NCBI RefSeq assembly: GCF_014773365.1
Contig: NZ_JACWUN010000009.1
Span: 62,001 to 126,000, forward strand
Source of the DNA: Pelovirga terrestris
GTDB taxonomy: Bacteria; Desulfobacterota; Desulfuromonadia; Desulfuromonadales; Geopsychrobacteraceae
Reading direction: 5' to 3'
DNA: 64,000 nt
Shown: piece by piece, positions 1 through 11,691 of the stretch
How positions within the stretch are numbered: position 1 is the stretch's first letter
How the letters are laid out: every line of letters starts with the position of its first letter
Notes under the pieces: generated by a model
What the model saw: only the letters and a program-made list of their open reading frames with translations
Database searches by the model: none
What the model was told of the DNA's origin: nothing
Made by a program: the position numbers and the translations under genes

Positions 1-402
1 TTCCTGCCGGAATCCTATGTGCCCGATCCCAATCAGCGTTTGCAGCTCTATCAGCGCATGGCCGCAGCCGATGACGATGAGCAGCTGTTCGACCTGGTTG
101 ACGAACTGCGCGACCGCTTTGGTGAACTCCCGCTTGCTGCCGAAACCCTGATTGGCTCCATGCGCATCCGCGTTTTGCTCAAACGCTTGTGGATTGAGCT
201 GCTGGAATACGATGGTAAGCGCCTGTCGCTGCTATTTCACGCCGCCACTCCGGTTTCCCCCGAGCAGATTCGCCAACTGGTCACCGATCAGACGCAGCGC
301 TATCGTCTGGGAAGCGATTATCGCCTCATCATTGAGATTGGTCGCCACAGTCCGGGGGAACTGCTCATCCACACCCGCAAAGAGCTGCAGCAACTAATCT
401 GA
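1..402 (+). CDS. mfd: Transcription-repair coupling factor Mfd, C-terminal end (partial)
   Basis: The frame is open from the first base of the window and ends at 402, giving the last 133 residues. The segment contains a PNQRL-YQR-x-A pattern and an FGELP turn, typical of the C-terminal TRCF domain that follows the helicase motor of Mfd. Mfd releases stalled RNA polymerase and recruits UvrA, so its position about 4 kb upstream of uvrA fits DNA repair. The motor and UvrB-like regions lie outside the window. The assignment rests on the C-terminal domain alone. Confidence 0.85.
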   Translation, partial: FLPESYVPDPNQRLQLYQRMAAADDDEQLFDLVDELRDRFGELPLAAETLIGSMRIRVLLKRLWIELLEYDGKRLSLLFHAATPVSPEQIRQLVTDQTQRYRLGSDYRLIIEIGRHSPGELLIHTRKELQQLI

Positions 403-509
403 TTGCCGTACAGCGTGCAAACAGAAACGGATACAGGTGACAAAACAGCGTATTTTTAAAGGCAATCGTGCTAAATTATGACCCTTTCTTGCCCTAATGG
501 AGGACCATC

Positions 510-1475
510 CTGTCCATCACCGTCCGCTATCTGCTGCTGTTATTTCTCGTCGCCAATGTACTGGCCTGCCAGGAACAACCCACACCGACATCTGCGCAGC
601 AAACGTCACCATCCGCCTTACCCCTGATCACGGTTGGATCGCGCACGGTCACGCTTGAGCAGTTTAACCGTCAAGTACGGATGAACTATCCACATATTGA
701 TGATCTTCCGGTGCATGAGAGAATTCACCTGCAGCAACAGATAGTAACCCAGCTCATCGATCGCGAACTGATCCACGCTGAAGCTGCTCGCCTTGATGTC
801 CGCCTGTCCCCTGATGAATTCGATGCCGCCCTGACCGGAATCCGCGGGGTGCACAACCATGAAGAATTTGAACAGAATCTGCGTGACGCCGGCATCATCC
901 CGGAACTGTGGCGCGAATCCTTGCGTTTTCGTCTGCTGATAAGCAAGATAACCCAGACGATCGTCAGCCCGCGTATTGAGATTTCACAAGCTGACATGGA
1001 GTCCTATTATCACGACCATCGCGAAGACTATCAACGCCCGGAAGAGGTTCGCGTTCACCAGATGCTGCTGGAGAGCCGTGAAGCCGCCCTGGAAATAAAA
1101 AAACACTTGCAGGATGGCGCAGATTTCGCCACCCTTGCCAGGCAGCATTCCTTATCACCTGACAGTGCGGAGGGGGGTCTTTTGGGTTATTTTGCTGCGG
1201 GGGCACTGCCACCGGAATTTGATGCGGTAATTTTTTCTCTGCCCCTGCGTCAGGTCAGTGATCCGGTAGCAAGCCCTTACGGCTTTCATCTGTTGATGGT
1301 CGACCGCAAACGTAACGCCGGGCAACGCCCTTTTGCTGCAGTTACTGATGAAATCAGGGAGCGGCTTTACCAAGAGCAGGAAGAGGTGTTGCTGCAACAG
1401 TGGCTGAAGGAGTTGCGTGAAAATGCCGAGGTTATGATTGACTGGGAGAAGATTCTCCCGCGTTCATCCCGTTAA
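510..1475 (+). CDS. PpiC-type peptidyl-prolyl isomerase lipoprotein, CTG start
   Basis: A 321-residue SurA/PrsA-like foldase. The parvulin (PpiC) domain spans about residues 175-265 and shows the usual VHQMLL, FATLARQHS, GG-LGYF and PYGFHLL blocks. The first ATG in frame (681) would remove any export signal. The frame stays open back to a TAA at 495-497, and the only start codon near a ribosome site is CTG 510, six bases after GGAGG (499-503). That start yields a hydrophobic leader ending in VLAC, a lipobox with Cys20. I therefore infer an envelope-anchored chaperone. It is followed 27 bp later by a SurA-like gene, probably in the same operon. Confidence 0.8.
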   Translation: MSITVRYLLLLFLVANVLACQEQPTPTSAQQTSPSALPLITVGSRTVTLEQFNRQVRMNYPHIDDLPVHERIHLQQQIVTQLIDRELIHAEAARLDVRLSPDEFDAALTGIRGVHNHEEFEQNLRDAGIIPELWRESLRFRLLISKITQTIVSPRIEISQADMESYYHDHREDYQRPEEVRVHQMLLESREAALEIKKHLQDGADFATLARQHSLSPDSAEGGLLGYFAAGALPPEFDAVIFSLPLRQVSDPVASPYGFHLLMVDRKRNAGQRPFAAVTDEIRERLYQEQEEVLLQQWLKELRENAEVMIDWEKILPRSSR

Positions 1476-1502
1476 AGGGATAGTGTTTAAGGACGATAGA
1501 CG

Positions 1503-2453
1503 ATGAAAAGATTCACTTTTTGGTTCCTGCTCATGTGCCTGTCAGTGCCCATATCTCCGCTGGCGGCACAAACCATCGCCAGTGTCGCTGCTGTGGTTAA
1601 TAGCGACATCATTACCACTTATCAGCTTGATCGCGCCGTCGAGAGGCTGGTATCAAGCCAGAACCTGTCCCGTTTCCCCAGCGACCAGGAGCGCCAGCAA
1701 CTGCGGCGGGAGGTTCTTGATCAGTTGATTAATGATCGCCTGCTGCAACAACGGAGCAAGGAGCTCGGCCTGTCGGTCACTACCCAGGAGGTGGATGCGG
1801 CGGTTGACGACGTGATGACCAGCAATAATCTGAATCCAGCCACGCTGGAGACGGCTCTGGCAGCCGAAGGGATGTCTCTGGAGTCCTATCGCCGACAGAT
1901 CCATGACGAAATTCTACGCTATAAGCTGATGTCCCAGGAGGTCAATTACCGCGCCCGCGTTACCAGTGGCGAAGTCCGCCGTTATTTTGAGGAGAATATC
2001 GAGCAGTTTGATACTCAGACTCGGCTGTTTGTCAGCCGCATCAGTTTTGCCCTGCCTGCTGACCGCAGCAGTAGCGATGCCGCACGCATCGAGGAACAGG
2101 CCAACCAAAGTCGCCAACGGCTGCTTGGCGGCACACCCTTTGATACGGTTCTTGCTGAAGCGGGGCCCCTGGCAGATGGCGGCATTATGGGGGAACTGGT
2201 ATTGAGTGACCTTGCCGCTCCGCTGCAACAGGCGCTGCAACGTCTGGCCACTGGTGACATCAGTGTTCCGACGGAATTCAACCAGCAGCTCCACCTGTTT
2301 ATTGTTAATGATCGCCGATCAGGAGAGGAATTAGCCTTCGAGCGAGCCAAAGCCAGTATTGAAGAACGTCTCAGACGCGAGAAAACCGAGGCGCGCTTCA
2401 TCGAGTGGCAGGAAGAACTGCTCAACAACGCCTATATCGACCGTCGCCTGTAA
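1503..2453 (+). CDS. SurA-like periplasmic chaperone / peptidyl-prolyl isomerase
   Basis: A 316-residue protein with a Sec signal peptide (about residues 1-22, ending LAA-Q). A SurA N-terminal chaperone domain follows, beginning IASVAAVVNSDIITTYQLDR. Residues about 174-275 form a single parvulin-like domain whose conserved blocks are weak (GGIMGEL in place of GGDLGW), so isomerase activity is doubtful while chaperone function is likely. E. coli SurA has two parvulin domains; this shorter form has one. It would escort outer-membrane proteins through the periplasm. The tandem with the preceding PpiC lipoprotein suggests paralogues with divided roles. Confidence 0.8.
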   Translation: MKRFTFWFLLMCLSVPISPLAAQTIASVAAVVNSDIITTYQLDRAVERLVSSQNLSRFPSDQERQQLRREVLDQLINDRLLQQRSKELGLSVTTQEVDAAVDDVMTSNNLNPATLETALAAEGMSLESYRRQIHDEILRYKLMSQEVNYRARVTSGEVRRYFEENIEQFDTQTRLFVSRISFALPADRSSSDAARIEEQANQSRQRLLGGTPFDTVLAEAGPLADGGIMGELVLSDLAAPLQQALQRLATGDISVPTEFNQQLHLFIVNDRRSGEELAFERAKASIEERLRREKTEARFIEWQEELLNNAYIDRRL

Positions 2454-2477
2454 CCGCAACTAACCGGGTCACCCACC

Positions 2478-3317
2478 ATGCCGACATCTGCCATCATTTT
2501 TGCCGTGGAAGAAAATCGCCGCCAGCTCCTGGCGCAGCGCATCAATGATCTGCAGCTGTTCGATCAACTCTATTTTTCCGGCACGGCGGAAGAACTGAAG
2601 CGGCTGGTCAAAAACACCGCGGCTGATCTGATCTGTTGTGAACTTGACGTGTCAGAAGACACCTTGCCGCCCTGGGCTGATCTGGTCCGTAAAGGCTTCT
2701 GCCGGGTTCTGTGCTTTACCGATAAACAATCCCGGATACGCCTGCGGCTACCTACAGGGAGTGGTTATGTCGACAGTCAGATTGACCCTTCGAGCCTGAA
2801 AGAGGTCATTCGGTCTCAACTTGATGCCCCTCTGGAGAGCCCTCCACCACCTGCTACCGGCATCAATGAGCAGGTGGCGGCAGAACAGAAGGTTTACAGT
2901 CGCTTTTACTTTGACACCTTTTTAGGCAAAGAACTGTCACGCAGCCAGCTGACGGGACGACCGGTCAGCCTGCTGCTGCTTGAACCCCAGCTGACCCAGC
3001 GCCACCAGAAGGATCAACAACTGCTGGAGCCATTTCTGGTGCGCGTTACCCTGGCCATCAAGAACCAGATCAGATCATCCGATCTGCTCTGCCGTTACCA
3101 GCGACAGCGGCTTGCCATTCTATTGCCGGAAACCCCGAGTGAGCGGGCAGCAGACCTGCTTGAGCGGATTCTCATCGGGCTGCGCAACAGCTTTCCCGAG
3201 CAACGCATTCCCTGGACGAGCGTCATCGTCTGCCCCACGCCAACCGATCCGGAGAATCCCTACAGCCTGATGCAGCAGGCGATAACCCAACTTGAACGGT
3301 CCCAGCCCAGATTCTGA
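2478..3317 (+). CDS. Degenerate GGDEF-domain protein with receiver-like N-terminus
   Basis: 279 residues starting 24 bp after the surA-like gene. Residues 1-115 read like a receiver-type alpha/beta fold, but no clear phospho-acceptor site is seen. Residues about 145-275 follow the layout of a GGDEF domain. The catalytic signature is replaced by RYQRQRLAILLPET, where active cyclases have RYGGDEFAVLLP. Diguanylate cyclase activity is therefore unlikely. It may bind a nucleotide or act as a scaffold. No signal peptide or membrane helix is seen. Fold assignment is moderately sure; function is unknown. Confidence 0.6.
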   Translation: MPTSAIIFAVEENRRQLLAQRINDLQLFDQLYFSGTAEELKRLVKNTAADLICCELDVSEDTLPPWADLVRKGFCRVLCFTDKQSRIRLRLPTGSGYVDSQIDPSSLKEVIRSQLDAPLESPPPPATGINEQVAAEQKVYSRFYFDTFLGKELSRSQLTGRPVSLLLLEPQLTQRHQKDQQLLEPFLVRVTLAIKNQIRSSDLLCRYQRQRLAILLPETPSERAADLLERILIGLRNSFPEQRIPWTSVIVCPTPTDPENPYSLMQQAITQLERSQPRF

Positions 3318-3357
3318 TCCCGACAAAAAAGATCGCTAAGCTTTTCTGCCTTCCGCC

Positions 3358-3387
3358 TTGTTTCCTCCCTTGTGCTTCCGTTATATT
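3358..3387 (+). promoter_or_regulatory. Possible sigma-70 promoter for pdxA-uvrA
   Basis: TTGTTT (3358-3363) and TATATT (3382-3387) are separated by 18 bp and lie about 40 bp before the pdxA start, in the 107-bp gap after the GGDEF-like gene. This is a match by eye to the sigma-70 consensus and is only suggestive. Confidence 0.35.
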
Positions 3388-3424
3388 GATCTATTGCGCA
3401 AACACCTGAGTCAAGGAATACAAG

Positions 3425-4443
3425 ATGCGACCCCTGTTAATCACCATGGGCGATCCGACCGGAATCGGCCCGGAGTTAATTGTCAAGACCCTGCTTGCCG
3501 GTGACCTGGCATCCCTGCCGCTGCCGGTGCGGGTCATCGGTGATATCGCCGCCCTGCAACAGGCCGGGCAGATTTTCGGAATCGTAGCTAAAAAGACAGA
3601 AGAAGCAGGTCCAATAGTCTGTCTCGATTTCAACGGTCATCGCCTTGAAGTGGAAGCCTGCTCAAGTCTGTCGGCCGCTAATCTGAACTATGGTCAACCT
3701 GATCATGACTGCGGGCGTGCCATGGCAGCTTACATCGAGCAAGCTGCGCGCCAGTGCTTAAACGGCAGTGCCCATGCCATGGTCACTTGTCCGATCAACA
3801 AAAAAGCGATTAACGCCGCCGGTTTCAGCTTCCCCGGCCATACGGAATTTCTCGCCGATCGTTGTGGGGTAAAACAGGTAGTGATGATGCTCGCCGGTAG
3901 CAGCCTCAAGGTCTGCCTGGTGACCACCCATCTCCCTTTGACCGCGGTGGCACAACAACTTTCGGTGGAGACAATCCTCACCACCCTGCGCATTACCCAT
4001 CACGCATTACAGCATCAGTTTGCCCTGCCCCGGCCACGTCTTGCGGTTCTTGCCTTGAACCCCCATGCCGGTGAAGAAGGGCTCTTTGGTGATGAGGAAC
4101 AGCGCCTGATCACGCCGGCGATTAAAGCGGCCCGCGCCGACGGGATTGTCGCCGACGGCCCGCACAGTGCCGATACCCTGTTCCATTTTGCTGTCCATGA
4201 AAAAAGCGCCGATGCGGTTATCTGCATGTATCACGACCAGGGACTGATCCCTTTAAAACTGCTGCACTTTGACGATGCGGTTAACGTCACTCTGGGGTTG
4301 CCGATCATCCGCACCAGCGTCGATCACGGCACCGCCTACGACCGCGCCGGCAGCGGCAGCGCCAGTACCGCCAGTCTCTGTGCCGCCCTGCGCATGGCGG
4401 CAACGATGAGTCCTCAACCCTTTAACGGAACCGACAGCAAACC

Positions 4444-4447
<4 letters not shown>
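3425..4447 (+). CDS. pdxA: 4-hydroxythreonine-4-phosphate dehydrogenase PdxA
   Basis: A 340-residue enzyme of pyridoxal-phosphate synthesis (DXP-dependent route), oxidising 4-phosphohydroxy-L-threonine with NAD. Family blocks are all present: [10 protein letters not shown] at the N-terminus, the FPGHTEFLA histidine, [11 protein letters not shown] and the [16 protein letters not shown] stretch with metal-binding histidines. The length is normal. An SD (AAGGA) precedes ATG 3425. The stop overlaps the uvrA start by 4 nt (ATGA), so the two genes are translationally coupled. Confidence 0.95.
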
Positions 4448-7278
<2,831 letters not shown>

Positions 7279-7372
7279 CAGTTTCTTTCCCTTGGCATTC
7301 CTGCTGATCTCAACTATGATGGTAACTGGATTATTTAACCCTGGGCGGACAATAGCCCCTGTGGAGTGAAGC

Positions 7373-7717
7373 ATGAGCAGTAAGATCGGCAACAAAAAGT
7401 GCAGTCAATGTGGTGCCCTGTTAACCGGCGGGTACTGGTGTAAAGAGTGTAAAGCCGTTTTTAAATGCCCAATCCCCGGCTGTGAAGCACCCGTCAAACC
7501 GGGGGCGCAGGAGTGCGGACGTTGCGGGCTGTTCTTTGAAGATTATCTGTCCCAACGCAAAATGTACCGGCGTTGCCCCAAGTGCAAGAAAAAACAAGGA
7601 CTTTCCGAGCATCAATGCCGCTTCTGCCGCCACTGGTTCAATTGTCCCACCTGTGGTGACAAGGTTTCCACCAACACGGTCCTGACGTGTCCACGCTGCG
7701 GCACTTCCCTACGTTGA
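7373..7717 (+). CDS. Multi-zinc-ribbon protein, function unknown
   Basis: A 114-residue basic protein made almost entirely of CxxC knuckles: CSQC, CKEC, C-x4-C, CGRC, CPKC, CRFC, CPTC and CPRC, enough for about four zinc ribbons. There is no signal peptide and no enzymatic motif. It lies 95 bp after uvrA and is followed by a possible terminator. Such strings of ribbons usually mediate protein or nucleic-acid contacts. I do not recognise a named family. Confidence 0.7.
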   Translation: MSSKIGNKKCSQCGALLTGGYWCKECKAVFKCPIPGCEAPVKPGAQECGRCGLFFEDYLSQRKMYRRCPKCKKKQGLSEHQCRFCRHWFNCPTCGDKVSTNTVLTCPRCGTSLR

Positions 7718-7726
7718 TCTGTGGAT

Positions 7727-7752
7727 CCGGTAGCGCCTGCTGCCGGTTTCAT
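7727..7752 (+). terminator. Possible intrinsic terminator after the zinc-ribbon gene
   Basis: An 8-bp stem (CCGGTAGC with GCTGCCGG, one wobble) and a 4-nt loop are followed by TTTCATTTC. It sits just after the stop at 7717, but the T tract is weak. Confidence 0.4.
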
Positions 7753-7832
7753 TTCAAACAGCGTTCTGGACTTCTTTAGTAATAACTGCTAACGTTCTGT
7801 AACCATTACCCTCTTTCCCTGCCGGAGCGTCA

Positions 7833-9251
7833 ATGCTGACCTTGCTGGTGGCTATCCTTTGGGCTCTCTCCGTCATTTCTGCCGGACATGCGCTGCTCAC
7901 CAAGCGTGACCCGCGCGCCGCTCTTGGCTGGATTGTCACCTGTCTTGCTGTGCCTGGGGTAGGTGCCCTCTGTTACTGGCTCCTCGGCGTCAACCGTATC
8001 CGTGCGCGGGCCCGTGAGCTACAGGAACAAGGGGAAGGGATGCACTGGCTCCATGTCAATGTCCCCCCGGCAGACCAGGATGTGGCCTGCTACCCCAAGG
8101 ACGACACGAGTCGGGCCTTAATCACCCTTTCCGATGCGGTTACCCGTCGACCGCTGGTCAGTGGCAATCAGGTCGACATTCTCCACAACGGCGAACAGAC
8201 CTACCCGGCGATGCTGGAGGCGATCCGTAATGCTCGAGAATCTATCTATCTTTCCAGCTATATCTTCGTTCCTGACAGCCTGGGGATGCAATTTGTCCGG
8301 GAATTGATCACCGCGGCCAACCGCGGTGTCGATGTACGCATTCTCATCGATGCCTTTGGTGAACTCTATTCGCGTGGCAGGGTGCGACGCCATTTGCGCG
8401 GCACCAAGGTCAAGGTCATTACGTTTCTGCCGCCGCGTCTGTTGCACAGCTTCTATTTCAATCTGCGCAATCACCGTAAATTACTGGTTATTGACAACTG
8501 CCTCGGCTTTACCGGCGGCATCAATATCCGCGAGCGCCATCTGGTCGAAGCGGCGCAGGACTCCATCCGGGTTATCGACATCCATTTCCGTTTGCAGGGA
8601 CCGGTCTGTGAACAACTGCGCGATGCCTTTATGGAGGACTGGCATTATGCCACCAAGGAAAAACGTACACCGCGCGAGTGGCCCCGGCCTCAAACGGTGG
8701 GCAACGCCTGTTGTCGCGGGATCAGCGCCGGACCGAACGAACCCCACGAAAAACTCAACTGGATCATTATCGGTGCCCTGTCCTGCGCCAAATCTCATAT
8801 CCGTATTATGACTCCCTACTTTATCCCGTCCCGGGCGCAACTGGCCGCTATCAACGTCGCCGCCCTGCGCGGCGTGCGGGTGGAAATCATCCTGCCGGCC
8901 CAGAACAACCTCCCCTTTGTCGGCTGGGCCGCCAACGCCTACCTGTTTGAGGTCCTGGAGCATGATGCCCGGGTCTATTTCCATCCTCCCCCCTTCGTCC
9001 ACAGCAAGCTGTTGCTGATTGATGATAAATATGCCCTGATCGGCTCCGCTAACATCGACCCGCGTAGCCTGCGGCTGAATTTTGAGTTTAATGTTGAAGT
9101 GTTTGACCAGCATACGGTCGCCGAACTCTCTGACCACTTCGACCGCTCCCGCGATCGATCCCGCCAGGTGACCCTGCAGGAGGTGGACAGCCGCCCCCTG
9201 GTTGCACGTTTGCGTGATTCCTTCTTCAAACTTTTTTCCCCTTATCTATAG
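7833..9251 (+). CDS. cls: Cardiolipin synthase (phospholipase D family)
   Basis: 472 residues. Two N-terminal membrane helices (about residues 2-22 and 33-52) precede two PLD catalytic motifs: HRKLLVID near residue 213 and HSKLLLID near 390, each followed by a G-x2-N element (GGIN, GSAN). This is the usual bacterial Cls layout at normal length. The enzyme condenses two phosphatidylglycerol molecules into cardiolipin and glycerol at the inner membrane. The next gene starts 10 bp downstream. Whether it is ClsA-type or another PLD synthase cannot be settled by eye. Confidence 0.9.
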   Translation: MLTLLVAILWALSVISAGHALLTKRDPRAALGWIVTCLAVPGVGALCYWLLGVNRIRARARELQEQGEGMHWLHVNVPPADQDVACYPKDDTSRALITLSDAVTRRPLVSGNQVDILHNGEQTYPAMLEAIRNARESIYLSSYIFVPDSLGMQFVRELITAANRGVDVRILIDAFGELYSRGRVRRHLRGTKVKVITFLPPRLLHSFYFNLRNHRKLLVIDNCLGFTGGINIRERHLVEAAQDSIRVIDIHFRLQGPVCEQLRDAFMEDWHYATKEKRTPREWPRPQTVGNACCRGISAGPNEPHEKLNWIIIGALSCAKSHIRIMTPYFIPSRAQLAAINVAALRGVRVEIILPAQNNLPFVGWAANAYLFEVLEHDARVYFHPPPFVHSKLLLIDDKYALIGSANIDPRSLRLNFEFNVEVFDQHTVAELSDHFDRSRDRSRQVTLQEVDSRPLVARLRDSFFKLFSPYL

Positions 9252-9260
9252 GAGCTAACA

Positions 9261-9443
9261 ATGCCGATTATCACCCTTGATGGCCCGCCCTTGAGCCTGG
9301 ATAAAAAGCGCCTCCTGACCAATGAACTGACCAGCCTGGCGGCCAGGGCGTATGATCTGCCTGAATCAACGATTATCATCATGCTGCGCGAAAACACTCC
9401 GGATCAGGTTGCTGTCGGTGGCATCCTGATTGCTGATCGTTGA
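9261..9443 (+). CDS. 4-oxalocrotonate tautomerase family protein
   Basis: A 60-residue miniprotein starting Met-Pro-Ile-Ile. After Met removal, the N-terminal proline would be the catalytic base that defines the tautomerase superfamily. The size and the middle segment (ARAYDLPESTIIIMLRE) fit the 4-OT-like group. SD GGAG precedes ATG 9261, ten bases after cls, suggesting co-transcription. The true substrate is unknown, as such enzymes often lie away from catechol pathways. Confidence 0.8.
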   Translation: MPIITLDGPPLSLDKKRLLTNELTSLAARAYDLPESTIIIMLRENTPDQVAVGGILIADR

Positions 9444-9458
9444 CATCTGGGGGCCCTG

Positions 9459-9938
9459 ATGATTCCTTCTGCCAACAAGCGGCTTACCTTTAGCGCTCTG
9501 CTATTATTGCCGGCCATCAGTATGTGTTTGATGTCCTGCGCCGGCAACCAGTCTGGCAACCTTGGGGTTACGGCAGCCACACTGTCCTCCTGCCACGCTT
9601 CGCCCAACTGTGTCTGCAGCGATTGTGACTCGACCAAACACCAGATTGACCCTTTTATCCTGGCCGTGCCGGCGCTGCAAGCCTGGCAAGCAGTTCATGA
9701 GCAGATAACCGCGCTGTCACGCACCCGGATTATTTCGTTCAGCGACCATTATCTCCATGCCGAATGCCGCAGTGCCGTTTTTGGTTTTGTCGATGATCTG
9801 GAATTGCATCTGCGCCCGGAAGAAGGCATCATCGCCGTGCGCTCCGCGGCACGGCTGGGCTACTATGATTTCGGCGTCAATCGCAAACGCATCGAGACCC
9901 TGCGATCAGCCTTGCGCCAGGAAGGTGTCGTGCGTTGA
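9459..9938 (+). CDS. DUF1499 family lipoprotein
   Basis: 159 residues with a hydrophobic leader ending LMSC, a probable lipobox. The mature part carries the DUF1499 blocks: a CHASPNCVCS cysteine motif, FSDHYLHAECRS, FGFVDDLE and VRSAARLGYYDFGVNR near the C-terminus. The family has no established function. It lies 15 bp after the tautomerase gene and probably ends the cls transcript. Confidence 0.8.
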   Translation: MIPSANKRLTFSALLLLPAISMCLMSCAGNQSGNLGVTAATLSSCHASPNCVCSDCDSTKHQIDPFILAVPALQAWQAVHEQITALSRTRIISFSDHYLHAECRSAVFGFVDDLELHLRPEEGIIAVRSAARLGYYDFGVNRKRIETLRSALRQEGVVR

Positions 9939-9988
9939 CCGGTCGTTGACAAGGGGTCACTCGCCCCAATCGACTGCTTTCATCGTTG

Positions 9989-10031
9989 AAAAAAAAACGA
10001 ACAGCCCACAGGATATTTATCCCGTGGGCTG
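9989..10031 (-). terminator. Intrinsic terminator of the Cpx-like operon (minus strand)
   Basis: CAGCCCAC (10002-10009) pairs with GTGGGCTG (10024-10031). Read on the minus strand, the hairpin is followed by a T run at 9997-9989. It lies just beyond the 28-residue ORF and the kinase, and could also stop the plus-strand cls transcript. Confidence 0.75.
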
Positions 10032-10159
10032 TATGGTCAGGTCTTACTGGTATAGAAGATAACTGTCACGATCACCGGTTATTGGCCGTCTGTGGACTTC
10101 CCTTCGGCTGAATCGGTCTTTTTGCTTCCGTCACGCGGAAGCTGACAACTGTCAGACAT

Positions 10160-10246
10160 TCAGGTCTGAATTCCCAGATGTGGCAAAATCCAGCGGTTCA
10201 CAATAAACCAGACGGCAACAATACCGAGAATAAGTGTCCATTCCAT
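10160..10246 (-). CDS. 28-residue single-helix membrane protein
   Basis: A short minus-strand ORF encoding MEWTLILGIVAVWFIVNRWI followed by LPHLGIQT. A strong SD (AAGGAGTAAAGAG) lies immediately before its ATG at 10246. The product is one hydrophobic helix with a short polar tail, typical of membrane miniproteins that modulate sensor kinases or transporters. It starts 71 bp after the histidine-kinase stop and ends before the minus-strand terminator at 10031-9989, so it probably belongs to the same transcript. No family is recognised, and translation is inferred only from SD and composition. Confidence 0.6.
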   Translation of the reverse strand: MEWTLILGIVAVWFIVNRWILPHLGIQT

Positions 10247-10317
10247 CTCTTTACTCCTTTGTTTGCGGTTAGTCTGATTGTAGACGAAACTCCATAAAAA
10301 GTCAATTATGCATATAT

Positions 10318-11691
10318 CTATATGTTTTTTGGGACAAGGATTGTCACCAGTAGCCCCCCTTGCGGCTGATTCTCCGCCCGAATACTGCCGCCGTGCAGGG
10401 CTATGGCACTTTTAGCAATGGCCAGACCGATACCGGTGCCGCCGCTTTGACGATCACGAGCATCGGCAACCCGGTAAAATGGATCAAAGATCTTTTCCAG
10501 CGCGGCCGTGGGGACACCATGTCCCTGATCAGACACCCTGACCTCCCAGAAGCGTCCCTGCGACCCCAGGGAAACCCGAACCTCCCCAGCTTCAGCGGTA
10601 TATTTCACCGCATTACGGATAACATTCTCCAGTGCCTGCGCCAGCAGGTTTTCCGCCCCCTTTATCACTGCCGATTCTGAAGATTCCAGCACAACCCGGC
10701 ACTGACGCCCCGCTGCCTCAAAATCAGCGTCCTGCACCAGCTTCTCCAGCAATTCCTGTAAATCGAGGGGGGCAAAACCTTGTTCATTGATCCCGCTGGT
10801 CATGCGCGTTAACCCCAGTAGCTGGCCGATCATCTCATTCATCCGCTGTGCTTCAAGACCGATCCGATCCAGGGCCCTTGCTCCGGCATCGCTGCATGAT
10901 TGCTGACGCGCCAGTTCGAGGGCAACAGTCAGGCGGGCCAGAGGTGAGCGCAACTCATGGGACAGATCACGCAGCAACTGTTGTTGATTGGAGATCAGGA
11001 TTTGAATTTTGGCCGCCATATCATCGAAATCCCGAGCCAGCCCACCCAGCTCATTTTTTGTTTTGATCTGATCACCAATACGGGTGGCCAGATCACCGGC
11101 AGCAAAACGATGGGTGGCGTGGCGCAAACGACTGATCGGTGCTGCCAGGGAGCGTGCCAGAATAAAGCAGACCAGGGCGGTGATCGCAAGCAGCAACAAT
11201 AGCTGCACGCCGAGAAAGCCGCGGGTCATCAGCTGGAAGAAATCCCGCGGGGCTGGTCGCTCCGGCAAGGTGATAACAACGACATAGTCATTACCGCCGG
11301 CCCCCTTAACCGTGGCAGCAATGCCGTTACGGGCGCCCTGCATCGGCAGTACCACCTCACCACTGCGCAGCGCGCGCGATGCCATATGCTGCACCCGACG
11401 ATGAATTGTGCGCCGGCTTAACAGCTGGACCTGCTGATCGAATAGAATCAGCTCAATCCCTGATTCGCGCAACAAACGCTCGGTATACTGATCCGCGGCC
11501 GGAACCCCGGCGGTTTCGTAAGCACGGATCGCTTCGCGCCCATATTCGGTGATCGCGCGCCGGCTGAAACTCTGATGTGCCAACGGCGGGAACTCTTGAT
11601 CACGAAAATAGGTCAACACCACCACCGATGCGGTAACCAGCACAATAATCAGGAGAAAGTAGAGAAATATCTTTAAAAACAGGCTGCGCAT
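10318..11691 (-). CDS. CpxA-like sensor histidine kinase
   Basis: 457 residues: a first membrane helix (about 7-27), a periplasmic loop of about 130 residues, a second helix (about 160-180), HAMP (about 180-235), then HisKA with the phospho-acceptor H245 in LSHELRSPLARL. HATPase boxes are present (NAVKYT, DQGHGVP, GGTGIGLAIAK). The layout matches the CpxA type of envelope-stress kinase. Its ATG shares one base with the regulator stop (TGATG). CpxR-type boxes upstream of the operon support the Cpx assignment, but the periplasmic sensor is divergent, so the signal may differ. Confidence 0.85.
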   Translation of the reverse strand: MRSLFLKIFLYFLLIIVLVTASVVVLTYFRDQEFPPLAHQSFSRRAITEYGREAIRAYETAGVPAADQYTERLLRESGIELILFDQQVQLLSRRTIHRRVQHMASRALRSGEVVLPMQGARNGIAATVKGAGGNDYVVVITLPERPAPRDFFQLMTRGFLGVQLLLLLAITALVCFILARSLAAPISRLRHATHRFAAGDLATRIGDQIKTKNELGGLARDFDDMAAKIQILISNQQQLLRDLSHELRSPLARLTVALELARQQSCSDAGARALDRIGLEAQRMNEMIGQLLGLTRMTSGINEQGFAPLDLQELLEKLVQDADFEAAGRQCRVVLESSESAVIKGAENLLAQALENVIRNAVKYTAEAGEVRVSLGSQGRFWEVRVSDQGHGVPTAALEKIFDPFYRVADARDRQSGGTGIGLAIAKSAIALHGGSIRAENQPQGGLLVTILVPKNI

